This document shows positions 1-7,709 of a stretch of 42,996 nucleotides of DNA, piece after piece. Under the pieces are notes generated by a model that ran no database searches, was not told the DNA's origin, and saw only the letters and a program-made list of their open reading frames with translations. Source of the DNA: Kitasatospora phosalacinea (GTDB lineage: Bacteria; Actinomycetota; Actinomycetes; Streptomycetales; Streptomycetaceae); assembly GCF_000717185.1 (NCBI RefSeq), contig NZ_JNYE01000068.1:1-42996 (forward strand). The letters are read 5' to 3'. Within the stretch, counting starts at the first letter, position 1, and the number at the start of each line of letters is the position of its first letter. Both the position numbers and the translations under genes were made by a program.

Positions 1-2
1 CC

Positions 3-77
3 CTGACCAGCGTGATCTGGCACAACGACCACACCGGCCAACCCGTCAAACGCTCGCTGACCGCCTACGACCACTAG
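3..77 (+). CDS. C-terminal end of an unidentified protein (5' truncated by window edge)
   Basis: An open frame enters from the left edge and stops at TAG 75-77, giving 24 residues that end in RSLTAYDH. Codon use is normal for a high-GC actinomycete. The fragment is too short for a family call. The His/Asn/Thr-rich end could belong to a transposase or a wall-associated protein, but nothing here decides it. It runs towards the minus-strand YrdB-type gene next door. Confidence 0.35.
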   Translation: MTSVIWHNDHTGQPVKRSLTAYDH

Positions 78-94
78 CCCTTGGCATCAATCAT

Positions 95-463
95 CTAGTG
101 CTCCACGGCGGGCGACCACTCGCCGAGCGACCACAGCACCGCCGTGTTGACGACCATCACGGCGCCGAGCCCGACGGCCCACCCGGGGTGTCCGCCGATC
201 GCCAGCAGGGCGACCGCGCCGCCCCAGATCAGCAGCTGCACCCCGTACCAGAGCGCCGCCGAGTCCCGGACCGGTCGCCGGGGCGCCGCGTAGCGTCCCC
301 AGAGCACGACCGCGAGCGCCACCGGTGCCAGTGCGATCAGCACCCGCAGTGCGGCCGGGCCGTCCGGCCACGCCCCGTAGCTGCCGACCGCCAGGGCCAC
401 CAGCGCGGCCAGTTCCAGCAGCAGACGCAGCATCAGCTGGGTTCCCGTCACCACCTTGCGCAC
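95..463 (-). CDS. YrdB/DUF2568-type small membrane protein
   Basis: A small integral membrane protein of about 122 residues. It has three to four hydrophobic segments (around [50 protein letters not shown] and a last helix). The W-G-R-Y-A-A-P-R-R loop between the second and third helices is typical of the YrdB (DUF2568) family, whose function is unknown. The frame stays open to 547, but the upstream part is Arg/Gly-rich and not protein-like. A GTG at 463 giving [15 protein letters not shown] is the likely start; ATG 433 is an alternative. It is monocistronic. Confidence 0.7.
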   Translation of the reverse strand: MRKVVTGTQLMLRLLLELAALVALAVGSYGAWPDGPAALRVLIALAPVALAVVLWGRYAAPRRPVRDSAALWYGVQLLIWGGAVALLAIGGHPGWAVGLGAVMVVNTAVLWSLGEWSPAVEH

Positions 464-618
464 GACCGCACCTGCCCGTTCCCCCGCCACACCGACCGAT
501 GATCCGCTCTTCCTACCACACCGATCGCCCCGCCCGGGGCCGCGCACCCACCCGAGGGCCGCCCGGCGGAGCGGAAAAGGGCTCGCCCGCCACGACCGGG
601 CTGCCCCACCATGTCCGC

Positions 619-1146
619 ATGACGAACACGCGCCCGGCCACCGTCCGCACCAGCCCGCCCTTCGCCGCCGACGAGGCGACGATGCTCGGCGCCTGGCTGG
701 ACTTCCACCGCGCCACGCTCGCCCTCAAGTGCGAGGGCCTGGGCGCCGAACAGCTCCGGGAACGCGCCTGTCCGCCGTCCTCGCTCTCCCTGCTCGGGCT
801 GGTGCGGCACATGGCGGAGGTGGAGCGCCACTGGTTCCGCGAGGTGCTGGCCGGTCAGGAACTGGACCCGTCCGGCCGCTACTGGACGGAGGAGTTCCCG
901 GACGGCGACTTCGACCTGGTGGACGGGGCCGATCCGGTCGCCGACACCGCGGCCTGGCAGGCGGAGGTGGCGTTCGCCCGCTCCGCCGTCGAGGGCCTGC
1001 CGCTGGACACGGTCGGCGCGGGCCGCTGGCGCGACAACGAGGTGACGCTCCGTTGGATCCTGGTGCACATGATCGAGGAGTACGCCCGCCACAACGGCCA
1101 CGCCGACCTGCTCCGGGAACGGATCGACGGCTCCACCGGCGAGTGA
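619..1146 (+). CDS. DinB-superfamily protein (DUF664 type)
   Basis: A 175-residue cytoplasmic protein with the four-helix DinB layout: an N-terminal helix ([20 protein letters not shown]), an [17 protein letters not shown] helix carrying the first His, and a C-terminal helix with [18 protein letters not shown]. In DinB/DUF664 proteins these His residues form a metal site. Members are often mycothiol-linked transferases or of unknown role. The ATG at 619 is chosen because the frame upstream is proline/arginine-rich and unlike the family. No clear Shine-Dalgarno sequence is seen. The substrate is unknown. Confidence 0.8.
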   Translation: MTNTRPATVRTSPPFAADEATMLGAWLDFHRATLALKCEGLGAEQLRERACPPSSLSLLGLVRHMAEVERHWFREVLAGQELDPSGRYWTEEFPDGDFDLVDGADPVADTAAWQAEVAFARSAVEGLPLDTVGAGRWRDNEVTLRWILVHMIEEYARHNGHADLLRERIDGSTGE

Positions 1147-1170
1147 CCCGCGTGCGCGGCCCCGCGCCCG

Positions 1171-1229
1171 CCCGACACCCCGCCCGACACCCCGCCCCGC
1201 ACCCGCCCGGCTGCGCCCCGCCCGGCTGC
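1171..1229. repeat. Short C-rich tandem repeats downstream of the DinB-like gene
   Basis: A nine-base word (cccgacacc) recurs with a 12-base period at 1171 and 1183, followed by a degenerate copy. A ten-base word (gcccggctgc) is then repeated at 1205 and 1220. The array starts about 25 bases after the DinB stop. The remaining sequence to 1264 carries no gene I can support. Confidence 0.6.
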
Positions 1230-1264
1230 ACTCCGCCACCCCGGAGTGAAGCCGTTACATGATT

Positions 1265-1307
1265 GTTGACAGTGAGTCAACTAGCGTCCGGGTACCACCG
1301 ATAGGGT
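1265..1307 (+). promoter_or_regulatory. Candidate promoter/operator upstream of the SepF-like gene
   Basis: An inverted repeat GTTGAC-agtga-GTCAAC lies at 1265-1281. It is followed by TAGGGT at 1302-1307, which matches the TAGRRT -10 hexamer of actinomycete housekeeping promoters. The palindrome sits where a -35 box would be. This implies a leader of about 200 bases before the ATG at 1524; another start signal near GATACT (about 1430) is possible. Assignment is by pattern only. Confidence 0.35.
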
Positions 1308-1523
1308 CGTCGCGCGCAACCGTTCGCCGAGCGGTCGCGTCATTGCGGGTATCCGGACAACGACGGATATTCCCCCGCGCCACACCCCGTCCGGCGGGTG
1401 CAAGCGGGCACATCTGCGGTGATCAGTGCGATACTCGGACAGTTCCAACAAGTGGATGACGTGTCAAAACGACCCGTCGTCCCCCGGGGGACGAGTACGG
1501 AACGAGACAGGGAGGCGCGGCTA

Positions 1524-1919
1524 ATGGGAGCACTTCGCGACGAGCACCACAACGGGTGGCTGATGCCTTCCGGCAGCTACCCGGCCGCGGCGTACGAGGA
1601 ATCCTGGGAGGGCGAGGAGACGCTGCCGAGCGTCCAGACCGGCCCCTCCAAGATCGTCTCGCTCCGTCCGACCGGCTTCGAGGCCGCCCGCACCGTCGGC
1701 GAGCACATCCGCGCCGCAGTCCCGGTGGTCATGGACCTCACGGAGATGGACGACGCCGAGGCCAAGCGGATGGTCGACTTCGCCTCCGGCCTGATCTTCG
1801 GCACCCGCGGCGGCATCGAGCGGATCGCCCGCCGGGTGTTCCTGCTCACCCCGGCCGACGTCGAGGTGACGGTCATCGACCGCCCGCTCGACGAGTCGGG
1901 CTTCTACAACCAGAGCTGA
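1524..1919 (+). CDS. SepF-like cell division protein (SepF paralogue)
   Basis: A 131-residue protein whose C-terminal two thirds form the compact SepF domain. SepF normally anchors and bundles FtsZ at the septum. The segment from SKIVSLRPTGFEAARTVGEH through VVMDLTEMDDAEAKRMVDFA and FASGLIFGTRGGIERIARRV to FLLTPADVEV is the diagnostic core. It lacks the long N-terminal linker of the SepF encoded in the division gene cluster. Together with its isolated position, this suggests one of the extra SepF-like proteins (Sfl type) known in Streptomyces. The start at 1524 is supported by GGAGG at 1511-1515. A hairpin terminator follows at 1991. Confidence 0.85.
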   Translation: MGALRDEHHNGWLMPSGSYPAAAYEESWEGEETLPSVQTGPSKIVSLRPTGFEAARTVGEHIRAAVPVVMDLTEMDDAEAKRMVDFASGLIFGTRGGIERIARRVFLLTPADVEVTVIDRPLDESGFYNQS

Positions 1920-1990
1920 CCGCCCGCCCTCCGGGCCCGCCACGATACAGCCCGCCACCGCACAGCACGGCACACCACCGCACGCCCACG

Positions 1991-2013
1991 GACCCCGCGC
2001 CCCGCGCGGGGTC
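1991..2013 (+). terminator. Hairpin terminator after the SepF-like gene
   Basis: Perfect nine-base arms (gaccccgcg / cgcggggtc) enclose a five-base loop and are followed by TT. The hairpin lies 71 bases after the stop codon, so it probably ends the sepF-like transcript before the TetR gene. Confidence 0.65.
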
Positions 2014-2101
2014 TTCGGCGTTCCCGGGGAACGCCCCACCGGCCACCCCTCCGCCCACCCCACCGGCCACGCGCGGCCCGCTGAGACACGCGCCGAAATA
2101 A

Positions 2102-2119
2102 TGAGACATGAATGTCTCA
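2102..2119. promoter_or_regulatory. TetR-family operator (TGAGACAT-2-ATGTCTCA) with overlapping promoter
   Basis: Two perfect eight-base arms, TGAGACAT and ATGTCTCA, are separated by GA. This is the form and size of a TetR-family operator. It sits 20 bases before the preferred ATG of the adjacent TetR gene. A -10-like TATCCT at 2127-2132, with a weak -35 (GAGACA) inside the left arm, suggests that repressor binding blocks the promoter of the regulator-exporter operon. Confidence 0.75.
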
Positions 2120-2138
2120 GTTGCGCTATCCTCATCTC

Positions 2139-2693
2139 ATGGCAACCGACCGCGACTCCGTCCTGGAGGCAGCCGTGGGCATCCTGTCCCGGCGCCCCAC
2201 GGCCCATCTCGACGAGATCGCCCGCGCCGCCGGCATCAGCCGCGCCACGCTGCACCGGATCTTCCCGGGCCGCGAGGCGCTGATCCTGGAGGTGGGCGCC
2301 CTCGGCCTGCGCCGCTTCTCCGCCGCGCTCGACACCGCGCGGGTGGAGGAGGGCAACGCCGAGGCCGCGCTGCGCCGGCTGGTGGACGCGGTGGTGCCGG
2401 ATGCCGCGCTGTGCGCCTTCCTGGCCGGGGAGAACCAGCTGTACGACCACGAGGAGATCAACGACCTCTGGGAGCTCCAGGACGCCCGGGTCCGCGCGCT
2501 GTTCCTGCGCGGGCAGCAGGAGGGGGTGTTCCGCGTCGAGCTCTCGGCCGCCTGGCTGAGCGAGGCGTTCTTCGACCTGGTGGCCGGCATCGGCTGGGCC
2601 GTGCAGGAAGGCCGGCTCGCCCCCCGCGAAAGCGCGTTCTCGCTCGCCGAGCTGTTCCTCGGCGGTGCTCTACGGAGATCTGATACCCCATGA
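2139..2693 (+). CDS. TetR-family transcriptional regulator of the adjacent exporter
   Basis: A 184-residue regulator with an N-terminal helix-turn-helix at about residues 20-50 (HLDEIARAAGISRATLHRIF) and a divergent all-helical ligand domain. The ATG at 2139 is preferred over an in-frame ATG at 2112 because the latter lies within the palindromic operator. The stop overlaps the start of the exporter gene as ATGA, so the two are translationally coupled. Autoregulation through the operator at 2102-2119 is the natural inference. The inducer is probably a substrate of the pump and is unknown. Confidence 0.9.
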   Translation: MATDRDSVLEAAVGILSRRPTAHLDEIARAAGISRATLHRIFPGREALILEVGALGLRRFSAALDTARVEEGNAEAALRRLVDAVVPDAALCAFLAGENQLYDHEEINDLWELQDARVRALFLRGQQEGVFRVELSAAWLSEAFFDLVAGIGWAVQEGRLAPRESAFSLAELFLGGALRRSDTP

Positions 2694-4345
2694 GTTCCAC
2701 CCCCGTCGCCGTCCGGTCCGGCCACCGCTGGGCCGGGCTCGGCGTCCTCGTGCTCGCCGTCACCCTGGTGGCGGTGGACGCGACAGTGCTCTCCCTCGCC
2801 ATCCCCTCGATCACCGAGACCCTCCGCCCGTCCGGCACCCAGCTGCTGTGGATCGGCGACGTCTACTCCTTCGTGCTGGCCGGCCTGCTGGTGTCGATGG
2901 GCGCGCTCAGCGACCGGCTGGGCCGCAAGCGGGTGCTGCTGGCGGGCTCGGTCGCGTTCGGCGCGGCCTCGTTGCTGGCGGCGTACGCGCCGGGCCCGGG
3001 GTGGCTGGTCCTGGCCCGGGCGCTGCTGGGCGTGGCGGGCGCGACGATCATGCCGTCCACGCTGTCGCTGATCCGCACGCTGTTCCCGGACCCGAAGGAG
3101 CGGGCCACCGCGATCGGCGTCTGGGGCGCGGGCGCGGCGGCCGGTGCGGCGCTGGGCCCGCTGGTGGGCGGCGTGCTGCTGGAGCACTTCTGGTGGGGGT
3201 CGGTGTTCCTGCTGAACCTGCCGGTGATGGTGCTGCTGCTGGTGCTCGGCGCCTGGCTGCTGCCGGAGTCCCGCGATCCGCGTCCGGGCCGGTGGGACGT
3301 GCCGAGCGTGCTGCTGTCGATGGCCGGTGTGATCGGCGTGGTGTACGGCGTCAAGGAGTTCGCCGTGCACGGCCCGGAGCGGTGGACGACCCCGCTGGTG
3401 TTCGCGCTGGGCGCGGCCGCGCTGGCGGTGTTCGTCCGGCGCCAGCTGCGCCTGGAGGCGCCGCTGCTGGACGTCCGGCTGTTCCGGGACGCGCGGTTCA
3501 CCGCGGCGGTGGTCTCCTCGCTGATCTGCCTGATCGGCCTGTCCGGTGTGATCTTCTTCATGTCGCAGTACCTGCAGCTGGTCCGCGGCTACTCCCCGCT
3601 GCACGCGGGCTTCGCCGAGATGCCGGCCTTCGTCGGCTCGGTGGCGGGCGGTCTGCTGACGGCCCGGCTGGTGCGGCGCGCGGGTGCCCGCCGGGTGCTG
3701 ACGGTGGGCCTGTTCGTGATGGGCCTGGGCATCGGCGTGCTGGGCTTCGTCCGGGTGGACAGCGCCTACCTGCTGCTGGGCTCGTCCTTCCTGGCGCTGG
3801 GCACCGCCGAGGGCGTGGTGTACACGCTCTCCTCGGACCTGGTGCTGGGTGCCGCCCCGGCCGCCAAGGCGGGTGCCGCCTCGGCGGTGTCGGAGACGGC
3901 GTACGAATTGGGCGCGGCGCTGGGCATCGCCCTGGTCGGCTCGATCGTGACGGCCCTGTACGCGGGGTCGCTGTCCGTCCCGGCGGGCGTCGACCCGGCG
4001 CTCGCGGAGCAGGCGGCCCAGTCGCTGGGCGGTGCCCGGGAGTCCGCGGCCGCCCTCCCGGCGGGCCCGGCCGGGGAGTTGCTCGCCAGTGCGAACGACG
4101 CCTTCGTGCACAGCGTCACGGTCGCGGCCTGGGCCTCGGCGGCCCTGCTGCTGGCGGCCGCCGCCCTGGCCCACCGCCTGCTGCGTCACCGGCCCTCCCC
4201 CGCCGCTGCCGCCGCCGGAACGCCCACCGCGCAGCACACCGAAACGCCAGTCGAAACACCCGCCGGAACGCCCGCCGAGCAGCACACCGAAGCCCCGGCC
4301 GAAACGCCCAGCGAGGCGCACGCCAGGGAGCACGCCCACCGCTGA
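2690..4345 (+). CDS. DHA2-family (EmrB/QacA-type) 14-TM multidrug exporter
   Basis: A 551-residue major facilitator antiporter. Helix 1 carries the acidic VAVDATVLSLAIPS signature of the QacA/SmvA branch. The helix 2-3 loop has the GALSDRLGRKRVLLAG motif A, and GAGAAAGAALGPLVGG corresponds to motif C of helix 5. About 14 hydrophobic segments are present. The C-terminal 45 residues form a hydrophilic tail with repeated QHTETPVETPAGTP-like units that should be cytoplasmic. The gene is in one operon with the preceding TetR repressor. QacA/SmvA relatives export lipophilic cations by proton antiport; the actual substrate here is unknown. Confidence 0.92.
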   Translation: MSSTPVAVRSGHRWAGLGVLVLAVTLVAVDATVLSLAIPSITETLRPSGTQLLWIGDVYSFVLAGLLVSMGALSDRLGRKRVLLAGSVAFGAASLLAAYAPGPGWLVLARALLGVAGATIMPSTLSLIRTLFPDPKERATAIGVWGAGAAAGAALGPLVGGVLLEHFWWGSVFLLNLPVMVLLLVLGAWLLPESRDPRPGRWDVPSVLLSMAGVIGVVYGVKEFAVHGPERWTTPLVFALGAAALAVFVRRQLRLEAPLLDVRLFRDARFTAAVVSSLICLIGLSGVIFFMSQYLQLVRGYSPLHAGFAEMPAFVGSVAGGLLTARLVRRAGARRVLTVGLFVMGLGIGVLGFVRVDSAYLLLGSSFLALGTAEGVVYTLSSDLVLGAAPAAKAGAASAVSETAYELGAALGIALVGSIVTALYAGSLSVPAGVDPALAEQAAQSLGGARESAAALPAGPAGELLASANDAFVHSVTVAAWASAALLLAAAALAHRLLRHRPSPAAAAAGTPTAQHTETPVETPAGTPAEQHTEAPAETPSEAHAREHAHR

Positions 4346-4352
4346 GCCCCCG

Positions 4353-6134
4353 TCAGGGGTGGTCCGCCAGGTACGCCACCAGCCGGTCGGTGTCCTGCTG
4401 GGTCCACCCCTCGGGCGGGGCGATCCGGGCCCACGCCTCGGCGGGCATCAGCCCGTAGCGGTGCCCGTGCCCCTCGGGCACCGCCTCGGAGGCGGCCAGG
4501 TCGCAGGTGACCTGCCAGAACGTCACCAGCGGGTACCACCGCATGGTCGGGGAGACGTCGTGGGCGCGCTGCCCGTCCAGCCACTCGGGCTCGCTCCAGA
4601 TCAGCGAGGGCTCCCACCACACCACCGGGTCGCTGCCGTTCTGCAGGTAGACCACCCGCGGCTGCTCCCAGGCCGCGCCCGGCGGCACCGCGAAGTCGGA
4701 GGGCAGCTGGGCGAAGCGCACGTTGCGCCCGTCCTGGTAGACCGGCCGCCAGACGGGGCTGCCGGGCTGTCGCCGGTCGGTGACCGTCTCGCGCAGCGGG
4801 TTGTCGGGGGTGGGCCCGACCAGCAGCGCTCCCCCGGTCTGCCCGGTCAGCTGCTCGACTCCGCCGGGGAAGGCCCGTTCGGTGGCGTACGAGCCGAGGC
4901 TCTCGCCCGCCACCGTCAGCCGCGGCCGGGAGTCGGCGGGCAGCTGCGACCAGCGGGCGTGCACCGCGTCGTACAGGGCCTTCCCGGCGTCGGTGGCCTC
5001 GCCCTCGGTGAGGAAGGAGATCCAGCTCGGCAGGTACGAGTACTGGAAGGCGACCTCGGCGCTGTCGCCGTCGTACAGGTACTCCACCGGTTTGGCGATC
5101 CGCTCGTTGACCCAGCCGCTGCCGGTGGTGCCCAGCACCACCAGCACCTTGCGCCGGAAGCCCCCGGCGCGTTCGAGTTCGGCGACCGCGCGCCGGGCGC
5201 GCTCCTGGAGGCCCGCGGCGCTCCGGGCGCCCTGCTCGAATTCGGTGCCGTCGACCGAGCGCAGTCCGACGTAGGCCCGCACCGGGTCCTTGGCGGGGCG
5301 GCCGGTGAAGCCGGAGATCTGCGCGGCGGTGGGGGCGCTGCCGATGAAGTCGCGGCCCTTCACGCCGAGGCTGGCCCAGCTCTCGTAGGAGGCGGGGCTG
5401 CCGGAGAGCGTCGGCGAGGTGGGCCGGACGGTGCCGGGCGTGGTGGAGCGGTCGGTCAGGGCGGCGCCGCGTTCGGCCAGGTCGAGCAGTCCGCGCAGCA
5501 GGAAGCCCTCGACGAAGCCGACCACCAGGACGGCGGCGAGCGCGGCGGCCCCGGCGGCGGCCGCCCAGTTGGGGACGGCCCGGCCGAGGATCCGGCGCAA
5601 CCAGCGGGTGCCGAGCCGGACGGCCCGGGCGCACAGCACCAGCAGGGCGCCGAGCAGCAGCGCGACGGGGAGCACCAGGGCCCACAGCCACCAGGTGGTC
5701 CGCGGGTCCATGCCGACGGCCCGCCGCAGGTCGCCCTGCCAGCGCACGCTCCACGCGGTGGCCGTGACCACCGCCGCGCCGCCGACCGCGGCCAGCGCCC
5801 ACCACCCGGCCCGCCGCACCCGTTCCCCGGCCGCCGGGCAGCACACCCGGGCGAGGAACCCGAGGAAGCCGCCGAGGCCGTAGCCGAACGCGGCGGTGAT
5901 CGCCCCGGCGGCGGCCTGCAGGTACCAGGGGCGGGGCAGCAGCGAGGGCGTGAAGGACAGGCAGTAGAACAGCACCGCCCCGGCCACCGCCCCCCAGCCC
6001 GGCCGTCGCCGTACGATCCGCCGCGCCCCGGCCGCCGTCGCTCCCGCCGGCCCCGCCGCCGTCGCCCCCACCACCGCCGCCTTCCCGTTTCCCACGACCG
6101 CTTCCCACAGCCTCTTCCCACGACCGGCGCCCAC
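4353..6134 (-). CDS. Membrane-anchored alpha/beta-hydrolase (Abhydrolase_9 family)
   Basis: A protein of about 593 residues. An N-terminal membrane domain of five hydrophobic helices (about residues 47-65, 70-92, 110-130, 148-172, 190-215) is followed by a large extracytoplasmic hydrolase domain. The nucleophile elbow is GESLG with Ser412. The domain opens with PTLSGSPASYESWASLGVKG and closes in a Trp-rich region. This arrangement (Abhydrolase_9_N plus Abhydrolase_9) is common in actinomycetes, and its substrate is unknown. The start is a GTG; nearby GTG codons inside the Gly/Ala-rich first 35 residues are alternatives. It converges on the exporter gene with a seven-base gap and no visible terminator. 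Confidence 0.85.
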   Translation of the reverse strand: MGAGRGKRLWEAVVGNGKAAVVGATAAGPAGATAAGARRIVRRRPGWGAVAGAVLFYCLSFTPSLLPRPWYLQAAAGAITAAFGYGLGGFLGFLARVCCPAAGERVRRAGWWALAAVGGAAVVTATAWSVRWQGDLRRAVGMDPRTTWWLWALVLPVALLLGALLVLCARAVRLGTRWLRRILGRAVPNWAAAAGAAALAAVLVVGFVEGFLLRGLLDLAERGAALTDRSTTPGTVRPTSPTLSGSPASYESWASLGVKGRDFIGSAPTAAQISGFTGRPAKDPVRAYVGLRSVDGTEFEQGARSAAGLQERARRAVAELERAGGFRRKVLVVLGTTGSGWVNERIAKPVEYLYDGDSAEVAFQYSYLPSWISFLTEGEATDAGKALYDAVHARWSQLPADSRPRLTVAGESLGSYATERAFPGGVEQLTGQTGGALLVGPTPDNPLRETVTDRRQPGSPVWRPVYQDGRNVRFAQLPSDFAVPPGAAWEQPRVVYLQNGSDPVVWWEPSLIWSEPEWLDGQRAHDVSPTMRWYPLVTFWQVTCDLAASEAVPEGHGHRYGLMPAEAWARIAPPEGWTQQDTDRLVAYLADHP

Positions 6135-6409
6135 GACCGGCGCCCGTCACGAGGGCCGCGGCGGACCCCGCGGGAGCCGCAGCCTCCTGCCATACGTATC
6201 TCGCCGCCCGCGCCGCCGATCTGACGGGCCGTCCAGCTCCCCCCAATGGCGCAGCGCCGCTGGCCCCGGGTGGCGCGGGGCTCCGACGATGGGGGCGTAG
6301 GGCGGAGGCGGACGTCCGGTTCCGCATGTCCGGGCGCGGGCCGTGGGCCTGCCGGAACGACCGCGGCGTGCACGGCCCGGCGCGGTTCTGAACGAAAGGG
6401 TGCATCGCG

Positions 6410-7093
6410 ATGCGAGACGCGGAGCGGAACGGTTCGGGCCGGGGGCTGGTCCGGCAGGGTCCGGTGGGGCCGCCGCGGCGCCCGGAGCGGCGCCCGGTGC
6501 GGCGCGGCCTGCGGGTGTCGCTGGCGCTGGCCGGTGCGGTCGCCGGGATCACGGTGGTGGCGGCCTGCGGCGGCACCTCGGGCGAGAACCCGGTGCAGGC
6601 GGCGATGTCGACGTTCACGGTCGGGCCGCCGGAGTCGGCGAGCTTCTCCGGGGAGCCGCCGTCCGCCTTCGCGTCCGCGCACGAGTCGGCGCTGGCCTCG
6701 GTGTCGGCGGCGCAGGCGTCCGCCTCGGAGCGGGCCGCCTCGTTCGAGGCCTCGGTGAACGCCCAACTGGAGGCCACCCGGGCGAAGGCCGCGGAGGCGC
6801 TGGCGAACGCCCCGGGCTCGGGCAACGGGTCGTCGGACGTGACGCTGACCGGGGTGCCGAACGCGACCTCGGGCGACCTGACCGCGGCGATCGTCACGGT
6901 CACCAACAGCACGCTGGACACCCGCTCCTACGCGATCCAGGTCGACTTCACCGACAACAGCGGCAAGAGCGTGGACAGCCAGGTGGTCGGCGTGGAGAAC
7001 CTGGCGGCGGGCGCGACCGCCAATCCGGTGGTGTTCAGCAAGCTGCGGGGCCAGAACCTGATCCCGGTGGTGGTGCGGGCCTACCGCTACTGA
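6410..7093 (+). CDS. Predicted lipoprotein with Ala/Ser-rich helix and beta-sandwich-like C-terminus
   Basis: A 227-residue exported protein. An Arg-rich N-region is followed by the hydrophobic stretch VSLALAGAVAGITVV and a lipobox-like VAAC with Cys53, so lipidation and membrane anchoring are likely. Residues 75-145 are rich in Ala, Ser and Glu and should form a helical or coiled segment. The C-terminal 90 residues (DLTAAIVTVTNSTLDTRSYA onward) resemble the beta-sandwich of FxLYD-like extracellular domains, with conserved N-S-T-L and D-F-T-D-N-S-G patterns. A GAAAGGG sequence precedes the ATG at 6410. The specific function is unknown. Confidence 0.75.
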   Translation: MRDAERNGSGRGLVRQGPVGPPRRPERRPVRRGLRVSLALAGAVAGITVVAACGGTSGENPVQAAMSTFTVGPPESASFSGEPPSAFASAHESALASVSAAQASASERAASFEASVNAQLEATRAKAAEALANAPGSGNGSSDVTLTGVPNATSGDLTAAIVTVTNSTLDTRSYAIQVDFTDNSGKSVDSQVVGVENLAAGATANPVVFSKLRGQNLIPVVVRAYRY

Positions 7094-7108
7094 CCCGCCC
7101 CGCGCGCC

Positions 7109-7152
7109 GAGGCGCCCGCCCGCTCAGCAGGTACCGAGCGTGCGGGCGCCTC
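7109..7152. terminator. Bidirectional hairpin terminator between convergent genes
   Basis: Eleven-base perfect outer arms (gaggcgcccgc / gcgggcgcctc) and five-base inner arms (cgctc / gagcg) form one long interrupted stem with a ten-base loop. It lies between the lipoprotein stop and the stop of the minus-strand acidic protein, so it can serve both. Confidence 0.75.
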
Positions 7153-7185
7153 CGTGTCGCGGTCCTTCCGCCGCGGGGCGGGCGT

Positions 7186-7470
7186 TCAGTTGACGGACCG
7201 GAGGATGACGTCCTCGTAGTCCCAGGCCGGGTCGTCCGCGTCCCCCGCGGCGCCGTCGGCATCGGCCGCGAGCTCGGGCCCCGGCGCGGTTCCGGACGCG
7301 GCCCCGGCGAGCTCGTCCACGAGCTCCCCCAACTCCTCCAGCTCCCCCAGGTCCTCCAGCTCCCCCAGGTCCACGAGGTCGGTGCGGTCGGTGCGGCCGG
7401 CGCCTGCGAGGCGCAGTTCGGTCGTCCGGAGTTCGGTCTGCTCGGCGATTCGTCCACTCTGCATGTCCAT
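7186..7470 (-). CDS. Small acidic protein with LxxLGE hexad repeats; function unknown
   Basis: A 94-residue, strongly acidic protein with three parts. The N-terminus runs MDMQSGRIAEQTELRTTELR. A central run carries six-residue repeats (LVDLGE, LEDLGE, LEELGE, LVDELA) at about residues 33-56. The Ala/Gly/Asp-rich tail ends WDYEDVILRSVN. Third codon positions are almost all G or C, supporting real coding. The start ATG at 7470 has an alternative ATG two codons in. I do not recognise a family. The amphipathic acidic leader plus a short distinctive tail recalls a RiPP precursor, but no modifying enzyme is adjacent. An adaptor or small acidic chaperone is equally possible. Confidence 0.6.
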   Translation of the reverse strand: MDMQSGRIAEQTELRTTELRLAGAGRTDRTDLVDLGELEDLGELEELGELVDELAGAASGTAPGPELAADADGAAGDADDPAWDYEDVILRSVN

Positions 7471-7709
7471 GGGTCCATAGTGGTTCGGCTCGCGGGTACC
7501 GGCCCGGTGCCCGGCCGCACAGCCCCCCGATCGGGTGTACGGGTGGTACCCGCCGCCCCGTTCGGGTGCTTCGCCACCCGGTCGGCGGGTGCGGGCAACC
7601 CGTGCGAGCGCCCCGGCTGGCCGGGGCCGGGGCGCGACCTTAGCTTCGAGGCGGCGGGCGTGCCGCATGCCGTCCGCGACCGCGACTTCCGGAAGCCGGC
7701 TCCTCTTCG

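Noticed and set aside
1259..1459. 66-codon plus-strand frame before the SepF-like gene
   Set aside because: There is no ribosome site, the composition is poor and it overlaps the promoter-like palindrome; more likely leader sequence.
2132..4339. Long minus-strand frame opposite the TetR and exporter genes
   Set aside because: The product is Arg/Gln/Gly-rich without recognisable motifs, while the plus strand encodes textbook TetR and DHA2 proteins.
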